A stretch of 64,000 nt of DNA from Halococcus salifodinae DSM 8989 (GCF_000336935.1 NZ_AOME01000050.1:52085-116084), one strand, 5' to 3'. Numbered from the stretch's first letter, positions 50,322-58,980 are shown. Notes: generated by a model not told the origin, from the letters alone. Translations and numbers: made by a program.

Positions 50322-50942
50322 TCAGTCTCGCACGGGACGGAACACCCGAAGCGTGCCACGTTTGACCGGCTCCGATCCGATCTCCGTGAAACCATGGTTG
50401 GTGAACACGTCCTTCCAGTTGCGGTAGTACAGGGGAACGCCGTCGACGTTGTTCATGGCGTCGGTATCCGTATTCTCACGATCCGCCACTCCGGTCTCGT
50501 TTTCGGCCGTGATAAGGCGGTTATCGGTGATCCGACGGAGTTCGTCGAACACCCACTCGTCGTCGGGGTGGAGATGCTGGAGCGTCTCGACCGAGAACAC
50601 GGCGTCGAAACGGCCGTCGTCGAACTCCGTGACGACGTCCTGGATGGCGTCGACGTGGAACGTTCCCTGAGTGGCGAGTTCGGGATGGGCCTCGGCCATC
50701 ACGTCGAGCGCCTCGGGGTTGATCTCGATCCCGTGGAGATCTTCGTAGCCGTGATCGTGGAGGTGCGCGAGGTGGCGACCCGAACTACAGCCGAGTTCGA
50801 GGATCGATGCCTCACGACCGATCGGCTCGAGCCGTTCGCGGATCGCCTCGCTCGTCGCGTTCGGCCCGTGGTGGGCGTAGTACGCTGGCGAGTACGCTCC
50901 CGAGCGTTCGGCCCACCGTCGTCTGACCTCGGTCGAATCCAC
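50322..50942 (-). CDS. Class I SAM-dependent methyltransferase
   Basis: A 206-aa methyltransferase. Motif I is ASILELGCSSGRHLAHLHDH (about 44-63), motif II is DLHGIEINPEALDVM and the post-motif is DAVFSVETLQHLHPDDEW. The start is a GTG at 50942 (DSTEVRRRWAERSGAYSP). The substrate is not known; the layout suggests small-molecule methylation. It diverges from the aIF1A gene across 107 nt. Confidence 0.88.
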   Translation of the reverse strand: MDSTEVRRRWAERSGAYSPAYYAHHGPNATSEAIRERLEPIGREASILELGCSSGRHLAHLHDHGYEDLHGIEINPEALDVMAEAHPELATQGTFHVDAIQDVVTEFDDGRFDAVFSVETLQHLHPDDEWVFDELRRITDNRLITAENETGVADRENTDTDAMNNVDGVPLYYRNWKDVFTNHGFTEIGSEPVKRGTLRVFRPVRD

Positions 50943-51049
50943 ACCGCTCCGAGCACGCCGGCGCGTAAAATCGCTCCGACTCCAGGCCCATGTGCCGTGC
51001 TACCGGATAATGCCCATGACTTAACCGTGTCCACGCCGTAAATACCGAT

Positions 51050-51334
51050 GTGAGTGAACAAAACGGGCGTCGAAACCTTCGTATGCCCGACGACGACGAG
51101 CTGTTCGCGGTCGTAACCGAACACAACGGCGGGAACCACGTTCGTGTCCGGTGTGAGGACGGCGAGAACCGGATGGGCCGCATTCCCGGCCGGATGAAGT
51201 ACCGGACGTGGATCGAGGAGGGCGACGTCGTTCTCGTCGAGCCGTGGAGCTGGCAGGACGAGAAGGCCAACATCGAGTGGCGCTACAAGAGCCAGGACGC
51301 CGACCAGCTCCGGCGCGAAGGCCACATCGAGTAA
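51050..51334 (+). CDS. eif1A: Translation initiation factor aIF1A
   Basis: A 94-aa archaeal eIF1A homologue with a single OB/S1 domain. Diagnostic segments are [20 protein letters not shown] (7-26), [20 protein letters not shown] and [19 protein letters not shown]. The start is the GTG at 51050. The protein binds the ribosomal A-site region during initiation and promotes scanning or start selection. The gene stands alone with TAAATAC 13 nt upstream. The length and motifs fit the archaeal family exactly. Confidence 0.97.
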   Translation: MSEQNGRRNLRMPDDDELFAVVTEHNGGNHVRVRCEDGENRMGRIPGRMKYRTWIEEGDVVLVEPWSWQDEKANIEWRYKSQDADQLRREGHIE

Positions 51335-51547
51335 CACTCGTCACGTTCGAATGGCCTGATTGCCCCTGCTGATGGGGCTGGACCACGACCACGACCGCGA
51401 CAGCAGTTCGCCGCGCTACCCCTGATCGGAGTCGCTTTTCCACGATTCCTCGTCTGTGGATATCGCTCGCCACACGATTTCGTCAAAAACTACCCGCACG
51501 TGTTCGTGTCGAAACAGGCAACTATCGGGTCCGAGTACGTCCGGGGA

Positions 51548-52210
51548 GTGACCGAGTACGATGCAGTGCTGTTCGACAACGACGGCGTCTTGATCGAGCC
51601 GCCAGCACGTGACACCCAGAGCGAAGCGACGCGTGCCGCGTTCCGCGAGATGGGCGTCGAGACGACCGACCGCCAGCACATCGCGGACATCGTCGATGGC
51701 GTCACCGTCGAACGACTTCAGGAGATCTGCACCGCGTACGATCTCGACGTGGACGCGTTCTGGGCAGCACGCGAGCGTCACGACGAACGCTCCCAGTTGG
51801 ACGCGTTCAGAGCGGGCGCGCGCGGTCGCTACGACGACGTCGCGGCGATCACGGATCTCCCGCAGAGTCGCGGTGTCGTGAGCAACAACCGCCACTCCAC
51901 CGTGACGTTCGTGCTGGATTTCTTCGATCTGGGTTCCTCGTTCGACGTTTACTATGGCCGCGAGAAAACCGTCGACAGTCTCCGGCACAAGAAGCCCGAC
52001 CCGCAGTACCTCAACCGCGCGCTGGCGGATCTCGACGCCGAATCAGCACTCTACGTCGGTGACAGCGAGAGCGACGTGATCGCGGCCAAGCGGGCGGGTA
52101 TCGACTCGGTGTTCGTTCGTCGACCGCACAGCCGTGACGTGGATCTCACAGTAACGCCGACGTACGAGGCCGACGACCTCCACGAGGTCGTGGCGATCGG
52201 CGATGACTGA
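51548..52210 (+). CDS. HAD superfamily hydrolase
   Basis: A 220-aa haloacid dehalogenase-like phosphatase. Motif I is AVLFDNDGVLI near 7-17, with the nucleophile Asp and the general acid in FDNDG. Motif II is the Ser/Asn region GVVSNNRHSTV near 113-123, motif III is the Lys in SLRHKKPDPQYL, and motif IV is LYVGDSESDV near 178-187. I chose the GTG at 51548 (TEYDAVLFDNDG) because homologues start there; a GTG at 51500 would add 16 residues. It has a cap domain between motifs I and II and is presumably a phosphomonoesterase of unknown substrate. Confidence 0.88.
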   Translation: MTEYDAVLFDNDGVLIEPPARDTQSEATRAAFREMGVETTDRQHIADIVDGVTVERLQEICTAYDLDVDAFWAARERHDERSQLDAFRAGARGRYDDVAAITDLPQSRGVVSNNRHSTVTFVLDFFDLGSSFDVYYGREKTVDSLRHKKPDPQYLNRALADLDAESALYVGDSESDVIAAKRAGIDSVFVRRPHSRDVDLTVTPTYEADDLHEVVAIGDD

Positions 52211-52306
52211 CCTGTCCAGTTGAACCAACACGAAGCGATCGGTTTCAACGAACTCGAAGAGCGCCGCCGAACCCGACCACGGTCACCGGTTCGTCCCATC
52301 AGCTAA

Positions 52307-52789
52307 TCAGGTATCGTCCACCGGATCGTCGCCGATCCGCTCGACGGCGCTCTCGACGCCGTTTTCGGGAACCGTCCCGTCGCCCGTCGAGATCCGAACC
52401 GGTTCGTCCTCGCGTTCGTCGGTTTTCGGGACACGGACTTCGAGCGTGCCGGTGCTCGTCAGCGTCGCGGTCGCGGCCTCGGGATCGACCACTGCGCCGT
52501 CGGGGAGGTCGGCCTGGCCGTCGAGCGCGAGCCCGCGGCCTGGTGCGCGCATCTCGAACCCCTCGTGGTGGTCGCGGACGCGATCGATCCGGACGTGGAC
52601 CGCGTCTTCGGAGAAGCGAACCTGGACGTCCTCCGAACTCGCGGCGGGCGCGTCAAACACCACGAGGTAGGCGTCGTCGCTTTCCAAGATGTCGGTCGGG
52701 AGCGGGCGGCGTTCCTGCGTGCGGCCCGCGATCCGCCCCATCCCGTCGAGGACCGCGTTGCCGACCGACTCGCCGACGTCGCGGATCAT
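52307..52789 (-). CDS. Hsp20 family small heat shock protein
   Basis: A 160-aa alpha-crystallin domain chaperone. The N-terminal arm has RDVGESVGNAVLDGMGRIAG, the domain begins PLPTDILESDDAYLVVFDAP and it ends with TGTLEVRVPK near 120-130, where the I/L-x-V-type strand is seen. The C-terminus is acidic (VERIGDDPVDDT) and lacks an obvious IXI anchor, which may limit oligomer size. It binds unfolded proteins without ATP. It overlaps the zinc-ribbon gene by 4 nt (ATGA), so the two are translationally coupled. Confidence 0.88.
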   Translation of the reverse strand: MIRDVGESVGNAVLDGMGRIAGRTQERRPLPTDILESDDAYLVVFDAPAASSEDVQVRFSEDAVHVRIDRVRDHHEGFEMRAPGRGLALDGQADLPDGAVVDPEAATATLTSTGTLEVRVPKTDEREDEPVRISTGDGTVPENGVESAVERIGDDPVDDT

Positions 52790-52944
52790 AGCTCGACCGA
52801 TTCGAGACAGTCGGTGCCGCCGCAGTACGGACACTGGAAGTCCTCGACGCCGACGTCGTCGGGCATGTCGTAGGTGTAGTGCATCTCGAACATGTCCATC
52901 TCACAGCCGTCGTCGGTGCAGACGACTTCGAGGGTTGCCGGCAT
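52786..52944 (-). CDS. Small CPxCG-type zinc-ribbon protein
   Basis: A 52-aa protein with two cysteine knuckles, CTDDGC (residues 9-14) and CPYCGGTDC (about 39-47), that together could bind one zinc. The middle is acidic with MDMFEMHYTYDMPDD. It matches the haloarchaeal class of tiny CPxCG zinc-finger proteins, for which regulatory roles have been described in Haloferax. The ATG is at 52944 and the stop overlaps the Hsp20 start, suggesting the zinc protein and the chaperone act in a common stress response (inference). Confidence 0.85.
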   Translation of the reverse strand: MPATLEVVCTDDGCEMDMFEMHYTYDMPDDVGVEDFQCPYCGGTDCLESVEL

Positions 52945-53468
52945 ACTTCGCCATAGCCACGCGCGACCTATCAACCCACGGGTCGCAGCATCCCGGGAGC
53001 AGCGACAGTGTGCTGCAATGTGGCACGCAACGCTGGTGCGGTTGGCGCGCGGCTGCGCCGAGCGGGACGGCAGTACCGTCCCACTGGCCGTGCGAACGGC
53101 GCGAAACGCCGTGAGCAGACGCCGTTCATCGGCGTGCAACTCGCGTGCGAGGGATGACTGAACGAGCGGAGCGAACGGAGTGAGCGAAGCGAGTGAGGGA
53201 GTCGGCTGGGGAGGCGTGTGGCTTGCGGTTCTCATTTGTGTCGGCATCGGGGCGGTCGTTACGACGGCAACGGGGACCACGACAACACTGACTGCGACAG
53301 CAACCGCAACCGTCTCGAAAGCCCCGATGCGCTCGGGGTTCCGGGACTCGCTGCGCTCGCTCACTCCCTGCGGTGCTTGCTTCGTCCGGGTTCCCCGAGC
53401 GATCGCCGCTTTCACACCGTGAATGACGGGTAGCCGAGTTTTTACGCCCCGAGGCCGAACGAACGGCC
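52945..53468. other. 524-nt palindrome- and repeat-rich intergenic region
   Basis: This lies between the divergent zinc-ribbon and radical SAM genes. It contains several short hairpins (53064-53082, 53096-53112 and 53119-53135), the dispersed repeat copy B, a CACGACAAC/Thr-like repetitive tract near 53270-53320 and a TATA-like TTTTTAC at 53439-53445 about 27 nt before the radical SAM ATG. An 80-codon frame at 53180-53422 exists but is built from the repeat and is probably not a gene. Confidence 0.7.
53148..53244 (-). repeat. Dispersed intergenic repeat, copy B
   Basis: Read on the minus strand, this matches 43151-43228: ACAAATGAGA, GCCACACG, CTCCCCA, then CCCTCACTCGCTTCGCTC and TCATCCCTCG, with an additional tract of about 18 nt made of TCCGTTCGCTCCGCTC-type units. 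The copies are roughly 85% identical by eye outside that indel. Confidence 0.75.
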
Positions 53469-55202
53469 ATGACTGCGCCCGATCCAGCCACTCTCGACGT
53501 GACCCTCGTGGACGGCTACGTCGACGAACCCGCCCACTTCGGAGTGCCACCGTATATCTCCACGTACCCACGGTTCACCGCCGGTGCGCTCGTGGATGCA
53601 GGCGTTCCCGAAGAACGCATCACCTACCACACGATCGACGAACTCCGTGACGAACGGAACAAGTGGCGTGACGTGGCCGATGCGGACCTCATGATCTACC
53701 TCGGCGGGATGACCGTCCCTGGCAAGTACGTCGGCGGGACGCCGGCCGAGCCAGACGAAGTACGGGAGCTCGCATGGGCCGCGGAGGGAACGAGCCTGAT
53801 GGGCGGCCCAGTCAAATTCGGCGTCGGCGAGGAGAACGCCGGCGCGACCGAGACCGAGCGATCGGATCTCGACTTCGAGTTCGTGGCAAAAGGCGATGTC
53901 GAGGCCGCAGCCCACGATCTCGTCGCCAATGGCCTAGAGGGCTTTGGCGACCGGATGCGTGACGTCGAGGAAGTCACGCAATGGGCGCGCGAGGGCGCGT
54001 TCGTGGTCGAACAGCACCCGAACCATCCCGAGTACCTGATCTGCGAGCTCGAAACCTCTCGGGGCTGTGCGTATCGATGTTCCTTTTGTACCGAGCCGCT
54101 CTACGGCAACCCCTCCTTCCGCCCGCCCCCATCGGTCGTGAGCGAGGTCGACGCGCTCGCGGATCGCGGCGCGCGGCACTTCCGGCTGGGTCGCCAGGCG
54201 GACATCCTCGCGTACGGCGGCGACGGCGAGGCTCCAAACCCCGACGCGCTCCGCGACCTCTACGGCGGCATCCGTGAGGTCGCACCGAATCTCGAAACCC
54301 TCCACCTCGACAACATCAACCCGGTCACGATCGTGCGGTGGCCCGAGGATTCGCGGGAGGGCCTCCGGATCATCGCCGAGCACAACACCCCCGGAGATAC
54401 CGCCGCGTTCGGGCTCGAAAGCGCCGATCCCCGGGTGCAGGAGGCGAACGATCTCAACGTCACCGCAGACGAGTGCTTTCGCGCCGTGGAGATCGTCAAC
54501 GAGGAGGCGGGCTGGCGGCCGGGCGAGGACCGCTCGGCCGCGCCGACGTACGGTGCGGACGCCGCCGATCGCCTCCCGAAGCTCCTCCCGGGGATCAACC
54601 TGCTCCACGGGCTGAAGGGCGAACGCGAGAAGACGTACGAACTGAACAAGCAGTTCCTCCAGCGGGTGTACGACGCCGGCCTGCTGCTCCGCCGGATCAA
54701 CATCCGCCAGGTGATGGCGTTCGACGGAACCGAGATGAGCGACACCGGCGCGCAGATCGCCGACGATCACAAGAAACTGTTCAAGCAGTACAAAGAAGAG
54801 GTGCGTGAGGAGATCGACAACCCGATGCTCCAGCGAGTCGCGCCGCCCGGAACCGTGCTGCCCGACGTCCATCTCGAATACCACCAGGACGGCCGGACGT
54901 TCGGCCGCCAGCTCGGGACGTACCCGCTGTTGGTCGCTATTCCGGGCGAGCGCGAACTCGGGCGGGTAGTGGATATCGCGATCACGGATCACGGCTATCG
55001 GTCGGTGACGGGGGTCCCCGCACCGCTCGACCTCAACCGTGCCTCGATGGACGAGCTCGCGGCGCTGCCTGGCCTCGGCGACCAGCGTGCCGGCACGTTG
55101 GTGGTGAATCGCCCCTACAAATCGACCGGCGAGGCCGCGGCGACGCTCGGGATCGACCTGCCTGGCTTCACGACGGCGCGCACGCCAGAAGGGGCGGACT
55201 GA
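53469..55202 (+). CDS. Radical SAM protein with C-terminal helix-hairpin-helix
   Basis: A 577-aa protein. Residues 1-190 resemble a B12-binding-like or Rossmann region (IYLGGMTVPGKYVGG, about 78-92) but lack a DxHxxG motif. The radical SAM Fe-S motif is C200-x3-C204-x2-C207 in SRGCAYRCSFCTEPLYG, with a barrel to about residue 440. A beta domain follows. Residues about 520-570 form a helix-hairpin-helix (LDLNRASMDELAALPGLGDQ), a nucleic acid-binding element. Such rSAM-HhH proteins occur across archaea without a known reaction. It probably modifies nucleic acid or a nucleic acid-bound protein (inference). The gene is monocistronic, with a leaderless-type promoter. Confidence 0.9.
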   Translation: MTAPDPATLDVTLVDGYVDEPAHFGVPPYISTYPRFTAGALVDAGVPEERITYHTIDELRDERNKWRDVADADLMIYLGGMTVPGKYVGGTPAEPDEVRELAWAAEGTSLMGGPVKFGVGEENAGATETERSDLDFEFVAKGDVEAAAHDLVANGLEGFGDRMRDVEEVTQWAREGAFVVEQHPNHPEYLICELETSRGCAYRCSFCTEPLYGNPSFRPPPSVVSEVDALADRGARHFRLGRQADILAYGGDGEAPNPDALRDLYGGIREVAPNLETLHLDNINPVTIVRWPEDSREGLRIIAEHNTPGDTAAFGLESADPRVQEANDLNVTADECFRAVEIVNEEAGWRPGEDRSAAPTYGADAADRLPKLLPGINLLHGLKGEREKTYELNKQFLQRVYDAGLLLRRINIRQVMAFDGTEMSDTGAQIADDHKKLFKQYKEEVREEIDNPMLQRVAPPGTVLPDVHLEYHQDGRTFGRQLGTYPLLVAIPGERELGRVVDIAITDHGYRSVTGVPAPLDLNRASMDELAALPGLGDQRAGTLVVNRPYKSTGEAAATLGIDLPGFTTARTPEGAD

Positions 55203-55274
55203 TCTTCTCCCGTTGCTGCCGAGAGCGATTCGTTCCGAAACAATTACTTGAACGTCTTTGCAATCGTTCGAACG

Positions 55275-55673
55275 ATGGTCCCATCCACCGATCGGCTCCG
55301 ACGACTCATCGCCGACGAGATCGGCGAGTGCTGTGAGGAAGACGTCGAACAACGGCTCGATGACCTCGATTCGCTCGCCGAGCGGGCAACCACCGACCGG
55401 CTCGACAGGGATCGAAAAACGATGGCGGCGCTCGGCAGCGAGACCCGCCATCGGATCGCACGCCTTCTCGTCACTGCCGACGACGCGCTGTGTGTCTGTG
55501 AACTCCAACCGCTCGTCGACGTCAGCGAGAGTGCGATCAGCCACGCACTCTCGGATCTCGTCGACGCGGGGCTCGTCTCGCGCGACCGGCGAGGGAAGTG
55601 GCGCTACTACGAGAGCACCGGACGCGCCGAGCGGGTGTTCGCCGCGCTCGATGCAGCGGGAGACGACGAATGA
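55275..55673 (+). CDS. arsR: ArsR family metalloregulator
   Basis: A 132-aa winged-helix repressor. The arsenic/antimony-sensing cysteines are in DALCVCELQPLVDVS (CxC about 75-77), followed by the recognition helix ESAISHALSDLVDAGL and the wing DRRGKWRYYEST. An N-terminal acidic extension (about 35 residues, with a CC pair in GECCEEDV) could supply extra ligands. The start is ATG 55275. It overlaps the acr3 gene by 4 nt and is expected to repress this operon until arsenite binds. Confidence 0.92.
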   Translation: MVPSTDRLRRLIADEIGECCEEDVEQRLDDLDSLAERATTDRLDRDRKTMAALGSETRHRIARLLVTADDALCVCELQPLVDVSESAISHALSDLVDAGLVSRDRRGKWRYYESTGRAERVFAALDAAGDDE

Positions 55674-56719
55674 GCGACGACCTCGGCACGCTCGATCGGT
55701 ACCTCACCCTCTGGATCGGCGCGGCGATGGTCCTCGGTGTCGGACTCGGCCGGTTCGTCCCCGGCATCGCGGACGCGCTGAACGCGATCACGTGGCACGG
55801 CACCAGCCTCCCGATCGCCGTTGGACTGTTCGTGATGATCTTCCCGATCATGGCCGAGATCGACTACGAACGGATTCCGCGCGTGACCCGTACCGCGCGC
55901 CGCGAAATCGGACTGACTCTCGTTTTCAACTGGCTGATCGCCCCGTTCGTGATGTACGGGCTCGCGGTGACCTTCCTCGGCGGCCGGCCTCAGTTCGTCA
56001 CCGGTCTCGTGCTCGTCGGGATCGCACCCTGCATCGCGATGGTGCTGGTTTGGAACGAACTCGCCGCCGGGAACCAGGAGCTCTGTGCGGTCTGTGTCGG
56101 CGTCAACAGCCTGCTCCAGATCGCGCTGTTCGTTCCCTACGCCTTCCTCTTTCTCACCGTGCTTCGGGGGACGGGGATCGATGTCGACATCGCGCTCGTC
56201 GCCCAGATGGTCGGAGTCTTTCTCGGACTGCCGCTCTTGCTCGGCTATCTCACCCAGAAGTTCGCGTTCCGAACGGTTGGCCGCGATACCTACTACGACC
56301 GCTTCGTCCCGCGAATCAGCCCCCTAGGACTTCTCGGCCTCCTCTTCACCGTCGTCGTGATGTTCGCGCTCAAGGGCGAGTACATCGTGAACAACCCCGA
56401 TGAGATCGTGCTGATCGCGACGCCCCTGTTCCTCTTTTTCGCGGGGATGTGGGCGCTCGCCTACGGCGCGAGCGCGGTGCTCGGGTTCGATTACACCGAG
56501 AGCATCAGTGTGGCGTTTACCGCGTCCTCGAACAACTTCGAACTCGCGATCGCGGTCGCGGTCGCCGTCTTCGGGATCGGGAGCAACGTGGCGCTGGCGA
56601 CCGTCGTCGGGCCGCTGATCGAGGTGCCGGTAATGCTCGCACTCGTCCGGGTGGCGCTCGCGACGAAGGATCGGCTGTTCCCCGAGGCGAAGGAGGTGGA
56701 CGCCGTTGCCGCCGACTGA
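55670..56719 (+). CDS. acr3: Arsenite efflux transporter ACR3
   Basis: A 349-aa membrane carrier of the bile/arsenite/riboflavin superfamily with about ten helices. The conserved Cys region is seen in VGIAPCIAMVLVWNELAAGN (about 119-138), which in ACR3 proteins holds the essential Cys. A second Cys-containing segment ELCAVCVGVNSLLQ follows. It exports arsenite driven by the proton gradient. It starts at ATG 55670 inside the arsR stop. The arsenate reductase gene follows with an overlap of 14 nt. Confidence 0.94.
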   Translation: MSDDLGTLDRYLTLWIGAAMVLGVGLGRFVPGIADALNAITWHGTSLPIAVGLFVMIFPIMAEIDYERIPRVTRTARREIGLTLVFNWLIAPFVMYGLAVTFLGGRPQFVTGLVLVGIAPCIAMVLVWNELAAGNQELCAVCVGVNSLLQIALFVPYAFLFLTVLRGTGIDVDIALVAQMVGVFLGLPLLLGYLTQKFAFRTVGRDTYYDRFVPRISPLGLLGLLFTVVVMFALKGEYIVNNPDEIVLIATPLFLFFAGMWALAYGASAVLGFDYTESISVAFTASSNNFELAIAVAVAVFGIGSNVALATVVGPLIEVPVMLALVRVALATKDRLFPEAKEVDAVAAD

Positions 56720-57131
56720 AACGACCCGACTGGGCTTTGTGTGCGTTCGGAACGCCGGACGCTCGCAGATGGCGACCGCGTTCGCCGAACGCGAGCGCGA
56801 GCGTCGCGAGCTCGACGGTATCGATATCGTGACCGGTGGCACCCACCCAGCGGATCAGGTTCACGAACCCGTCGTCGCGACGATGGACGAGGTGGGCTTC
56901 GATCTCGCAGGTCGCACGCCGCGCGAGATCACGACCGACGAACTGCGCTCGTGTGACATGGTCGCCACGATGGGCTGTTCGACGCTCGACATCGAGGGAG
57001 CCGAGTCGGCGGTCGATGTCCGCGACTGGGCGCTCGACGACCCTGGCGAGGCCGACATCGAGAAAGTGCGCGCCATCCGCGACGAGGTCGAACGCCGGGT
57101 CGTGGCGCTGTTCGACGGAATGGACGACTGA
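56706..57131 (+). CDS. arsC: Arsenate reductase, low-molecular-weight phosphatase type
   Basis: A 141-aa LMW protein-tyrosine phosphatase fold arsenate reductase. The active site is the CX5R loop CVRNAGRSQM (C13 region) right after the N-terminal strand. The catalytic Asp segment is VRDWALDDPGEADIEKV near 99-115. An additional Cys pair for thiol relay is seen in DMVATMGCSTLD and ELRSCDM. The start is a TTG at 56706 overlapping acr3 by 14 nt; no ATG or GTG precedes the active site in frame. It reduces arsenate to arsenite for export by ACR3. Confidence 0.9.
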   Translation: MPPTETTRLGFVCVRNAGRSQMATAFAERERERRELDGIDIVTGGTHPADQVHEPVVATMDEVGFDLAGRTPREITTDELRSCDMVATMGCSTLDIEGAESAVDVRDWALDDPGEADIEKVRAIRDEVERRVVALFDGMDD

Positions 57132-57177
57132 ATCGCGACCCAGAAGGGCTTTGTCCGTGGCTGGCGCAGTCGAGCCA

Positions 57178-58980
57178 ATGAGTCGCGGGGTCGACGTGAG
57201 CGTCGTGCTGCCGGCCTACGACGAGGCCGCGACGATCGAGGACACAGTGGCGACGACCCTCGATGCGCTCGGATTCTTCCTGCCGGCGGAGAGCTTCGAG
57301 GTGCTCGTCGCCGAGGACGGCTGTACCGACCGCACCCCGGAGATCGCTGCTCGACTTGCCCGCGAGGACCGAAGGGTAAAACACGTCCACAGCGACGACC
57401 GGCTCGGCCGCGGCGGCGCGCTCGAACGGGCTTTCCGCACGGCCGCGGGCGAGACCCTGGTCTACTTCGACACCGACCTCGCGACCGACATGAGCCATCT
57501 GGAGGAACTCGTCGAGAGCGTCCGGTCGGGCGAGGCCGACATCGCCACTGGCTCGCGGCTGCTCGCGGCGAGCGAGGCCGACCGCCCTGCCAAGCGCGAC
57601 GTGCCGAGTCGCACCTACAACGGGCTCGTCAGACTGTTCCTCAGCTCGTCAGTCCACGACCACCAGTGTGGGTTCAAAGCGTTCGACCGCGAGGTTCTGG
57701 AGTCCCTGCTCGATGATATCGATGACGAGCACTGGTTCTGGGACACCGAACTCCTCGTGCGCGCCCAGCGCGCGGGCTACCGGGTCAAGGAGTTCCCGGT
57801 CGCGTGGACCCCGAAGGGCGATACGAAAGTGGACTTCGTCCGGGACGTGCTCGGGATGGGGAGCGCCGTTTTGCGGACGTGGTGGCAACTCGCCGTCGCG
57901 CCCCGGATCACGCGCCGCGTGACGCTCGTCGCCGGCACGCTCCTCACGATCCTCGCGATCGGGCTGATGACCCAGTATCTCGACGTTGGGACCGTGCTCG
58001 AAGAGATGCGCGCGGCCGACCCCGCGCTCGTCGCCGCGGCCGCGCTCGTCTACGCGCTCTCGTGGCCAGTGCGCGGCGCGCGCTACCGTGACATCCTCGA
58101 CGAGTTGGGATTCGCCGAGGGCGTTGGCTTCCTCACTGGTGCGGTGTTCATCTCTCAAACGGGGAACCTCGTCTTCCCGGCGCGAGCGGGCGACGCGGTC
58201 CGGGCGTACGTCGTCAAGACCCGCCGACGCGTGCCCTATCCCACGGGATTCGCCTCGCTCGCGGTCGAGCGCGTGTTCGATCTGCTCACGATCACTCTGC
58301 TCGCCGGCGTCGTCCTGATGGGCCTCGCCGCCACCGGGATCACCAGCCTCTCGGGGCTCGGCGCGACCGTCGCCAGCGGGAACCAGAGCGGCCGGACCGC
58401 CATCCTCGTCGCCAGCGGCGTGGGCCTCGCCGCGATCGTCGCGGTGGCCGCGATCGTCGCCAGCGCACGCTCCGATCGGAACCTCGTTCGTCGCGGGATC
58501 CGCCGCTTCAGCACCGACGCGTACGCCGATCGGGTCGCGGGCGTGATCGAACGGTTCGTCAGCGATATTCAGGCGGTCGCGAACGACCGACGTGCGTTCG
58601 CCCGCGTCGGCGCGACGAGCCTCCTGATCTGGACGCTCGACGTCGTGACTGCGTTGCTGGTGTTCGCCGCGTTCGACGTCTCGCTCCCGCTCGGGACGCT
58701 GATCGCGGTCGGCTTTTTCGCCGTGAGCGTCGGGAATCTCGCCAAGGTGCTCCCGCTCTCGCCCGGCGGGATCGGGCTCTACGAGGGGGCGTTCAGCCTG
58801 CTCGTGGTCGGGCTCACGCCCGTCGCCACCCCGGTCGCGCTCGGCGCGGCCATCGTCGACCATTTCGTGAAAAACGTCGTCACCGTCATCGGTGGGGTGG
58901 CCGCCATGCTGGTGCTCAATGTCTCGCTCACCACCGCCGTCGAGGAGGGCCGCGAGGTCGAGACGACGCCGACTGAATAG
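57178..58980 (+). CDS. Glycosyltransferase 2 fused to a flippase-like membrane domain (AglD-like)
   Basis: A 600-aa protein. Residues about 5-235 are a GT2 dolichyl-phosphate mannosyltransferase-type domain (VDVSVVLPAYDEAATIEDTV, then DTD at 98-100 as metal/nucleotide motif, then HQCGFKAFDREVLE). Residues about 265-590 are a hydrophobic domain related to UPF0104/lysylphosphatidylglycerol synthase membrane regions, with the signature LPLSPGGIGLYEGAFSLL near the end. This two-part architecture is that of Haloferax AglD, which helps make the last sugar of the S-layer N-glycan. The function here is inferred from architecture. It follows arsC by 46 nt on the same strand but is probably independent. 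Confidence 0.9.
   Translation: MSRGVDVSVVLPAYDEAATIEDTVATTLDALGFFLPAESFEVLVAEDGCTDRTPEIAARLAREDRRVKHVHSDDRLGRGGALERAFRTAAGETLVYFDTDLATDMSHLEELVESVRSGEADIATGSRLLAASEADRPAKRDVPSRTYNGLVRLFLSSSVHDHQCGFKAFDREVLESLLDDIDDEHWFWDTELLVRAQRAGYRVKEFPVAWTPKGDTKVDFVRDVLGMGSAVLRTWWQLAVAPRITRRVTLVAGTLLTILAIGLMTQYLDVGTVLEEMRAADPALVAAAALVYALSWPVRGARYRDILDELGFAEGVGFLTGAVFISQTGNLVFPARAGDAVRAYVVKTRRRVPYPTGFASLAVERVFDLLTITLLAGVVLMGLAATGITSLSGLGATVASGNQSGRTAILVASGVGLAAIVAVAAIVASARSDRNLVRRGIRRFSTDAYADRVAGVIERFVSDIQAVANDRRAFARVGATSLLIWTLDVVTALLVFAAFDVSLPLGTLIAVGFFAVSVGNLAKVLPLSPGGIGLYEGAFSLLVVGLTPVATPVALGAAIVDHFVKNVVTVIGGVAAMLVLNVSLTTAVEEGREVETTPTE

Noticed and set aside
53180..53422. An 80-codon frame (starting MSEASEGVGWGG) in the 53-kb spacer
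   Set aside because: Much of it is the dispersed repeat, and the rest is low-complexity Thr-rich and Arg-rich sequence. It has no promoter at the right distance.
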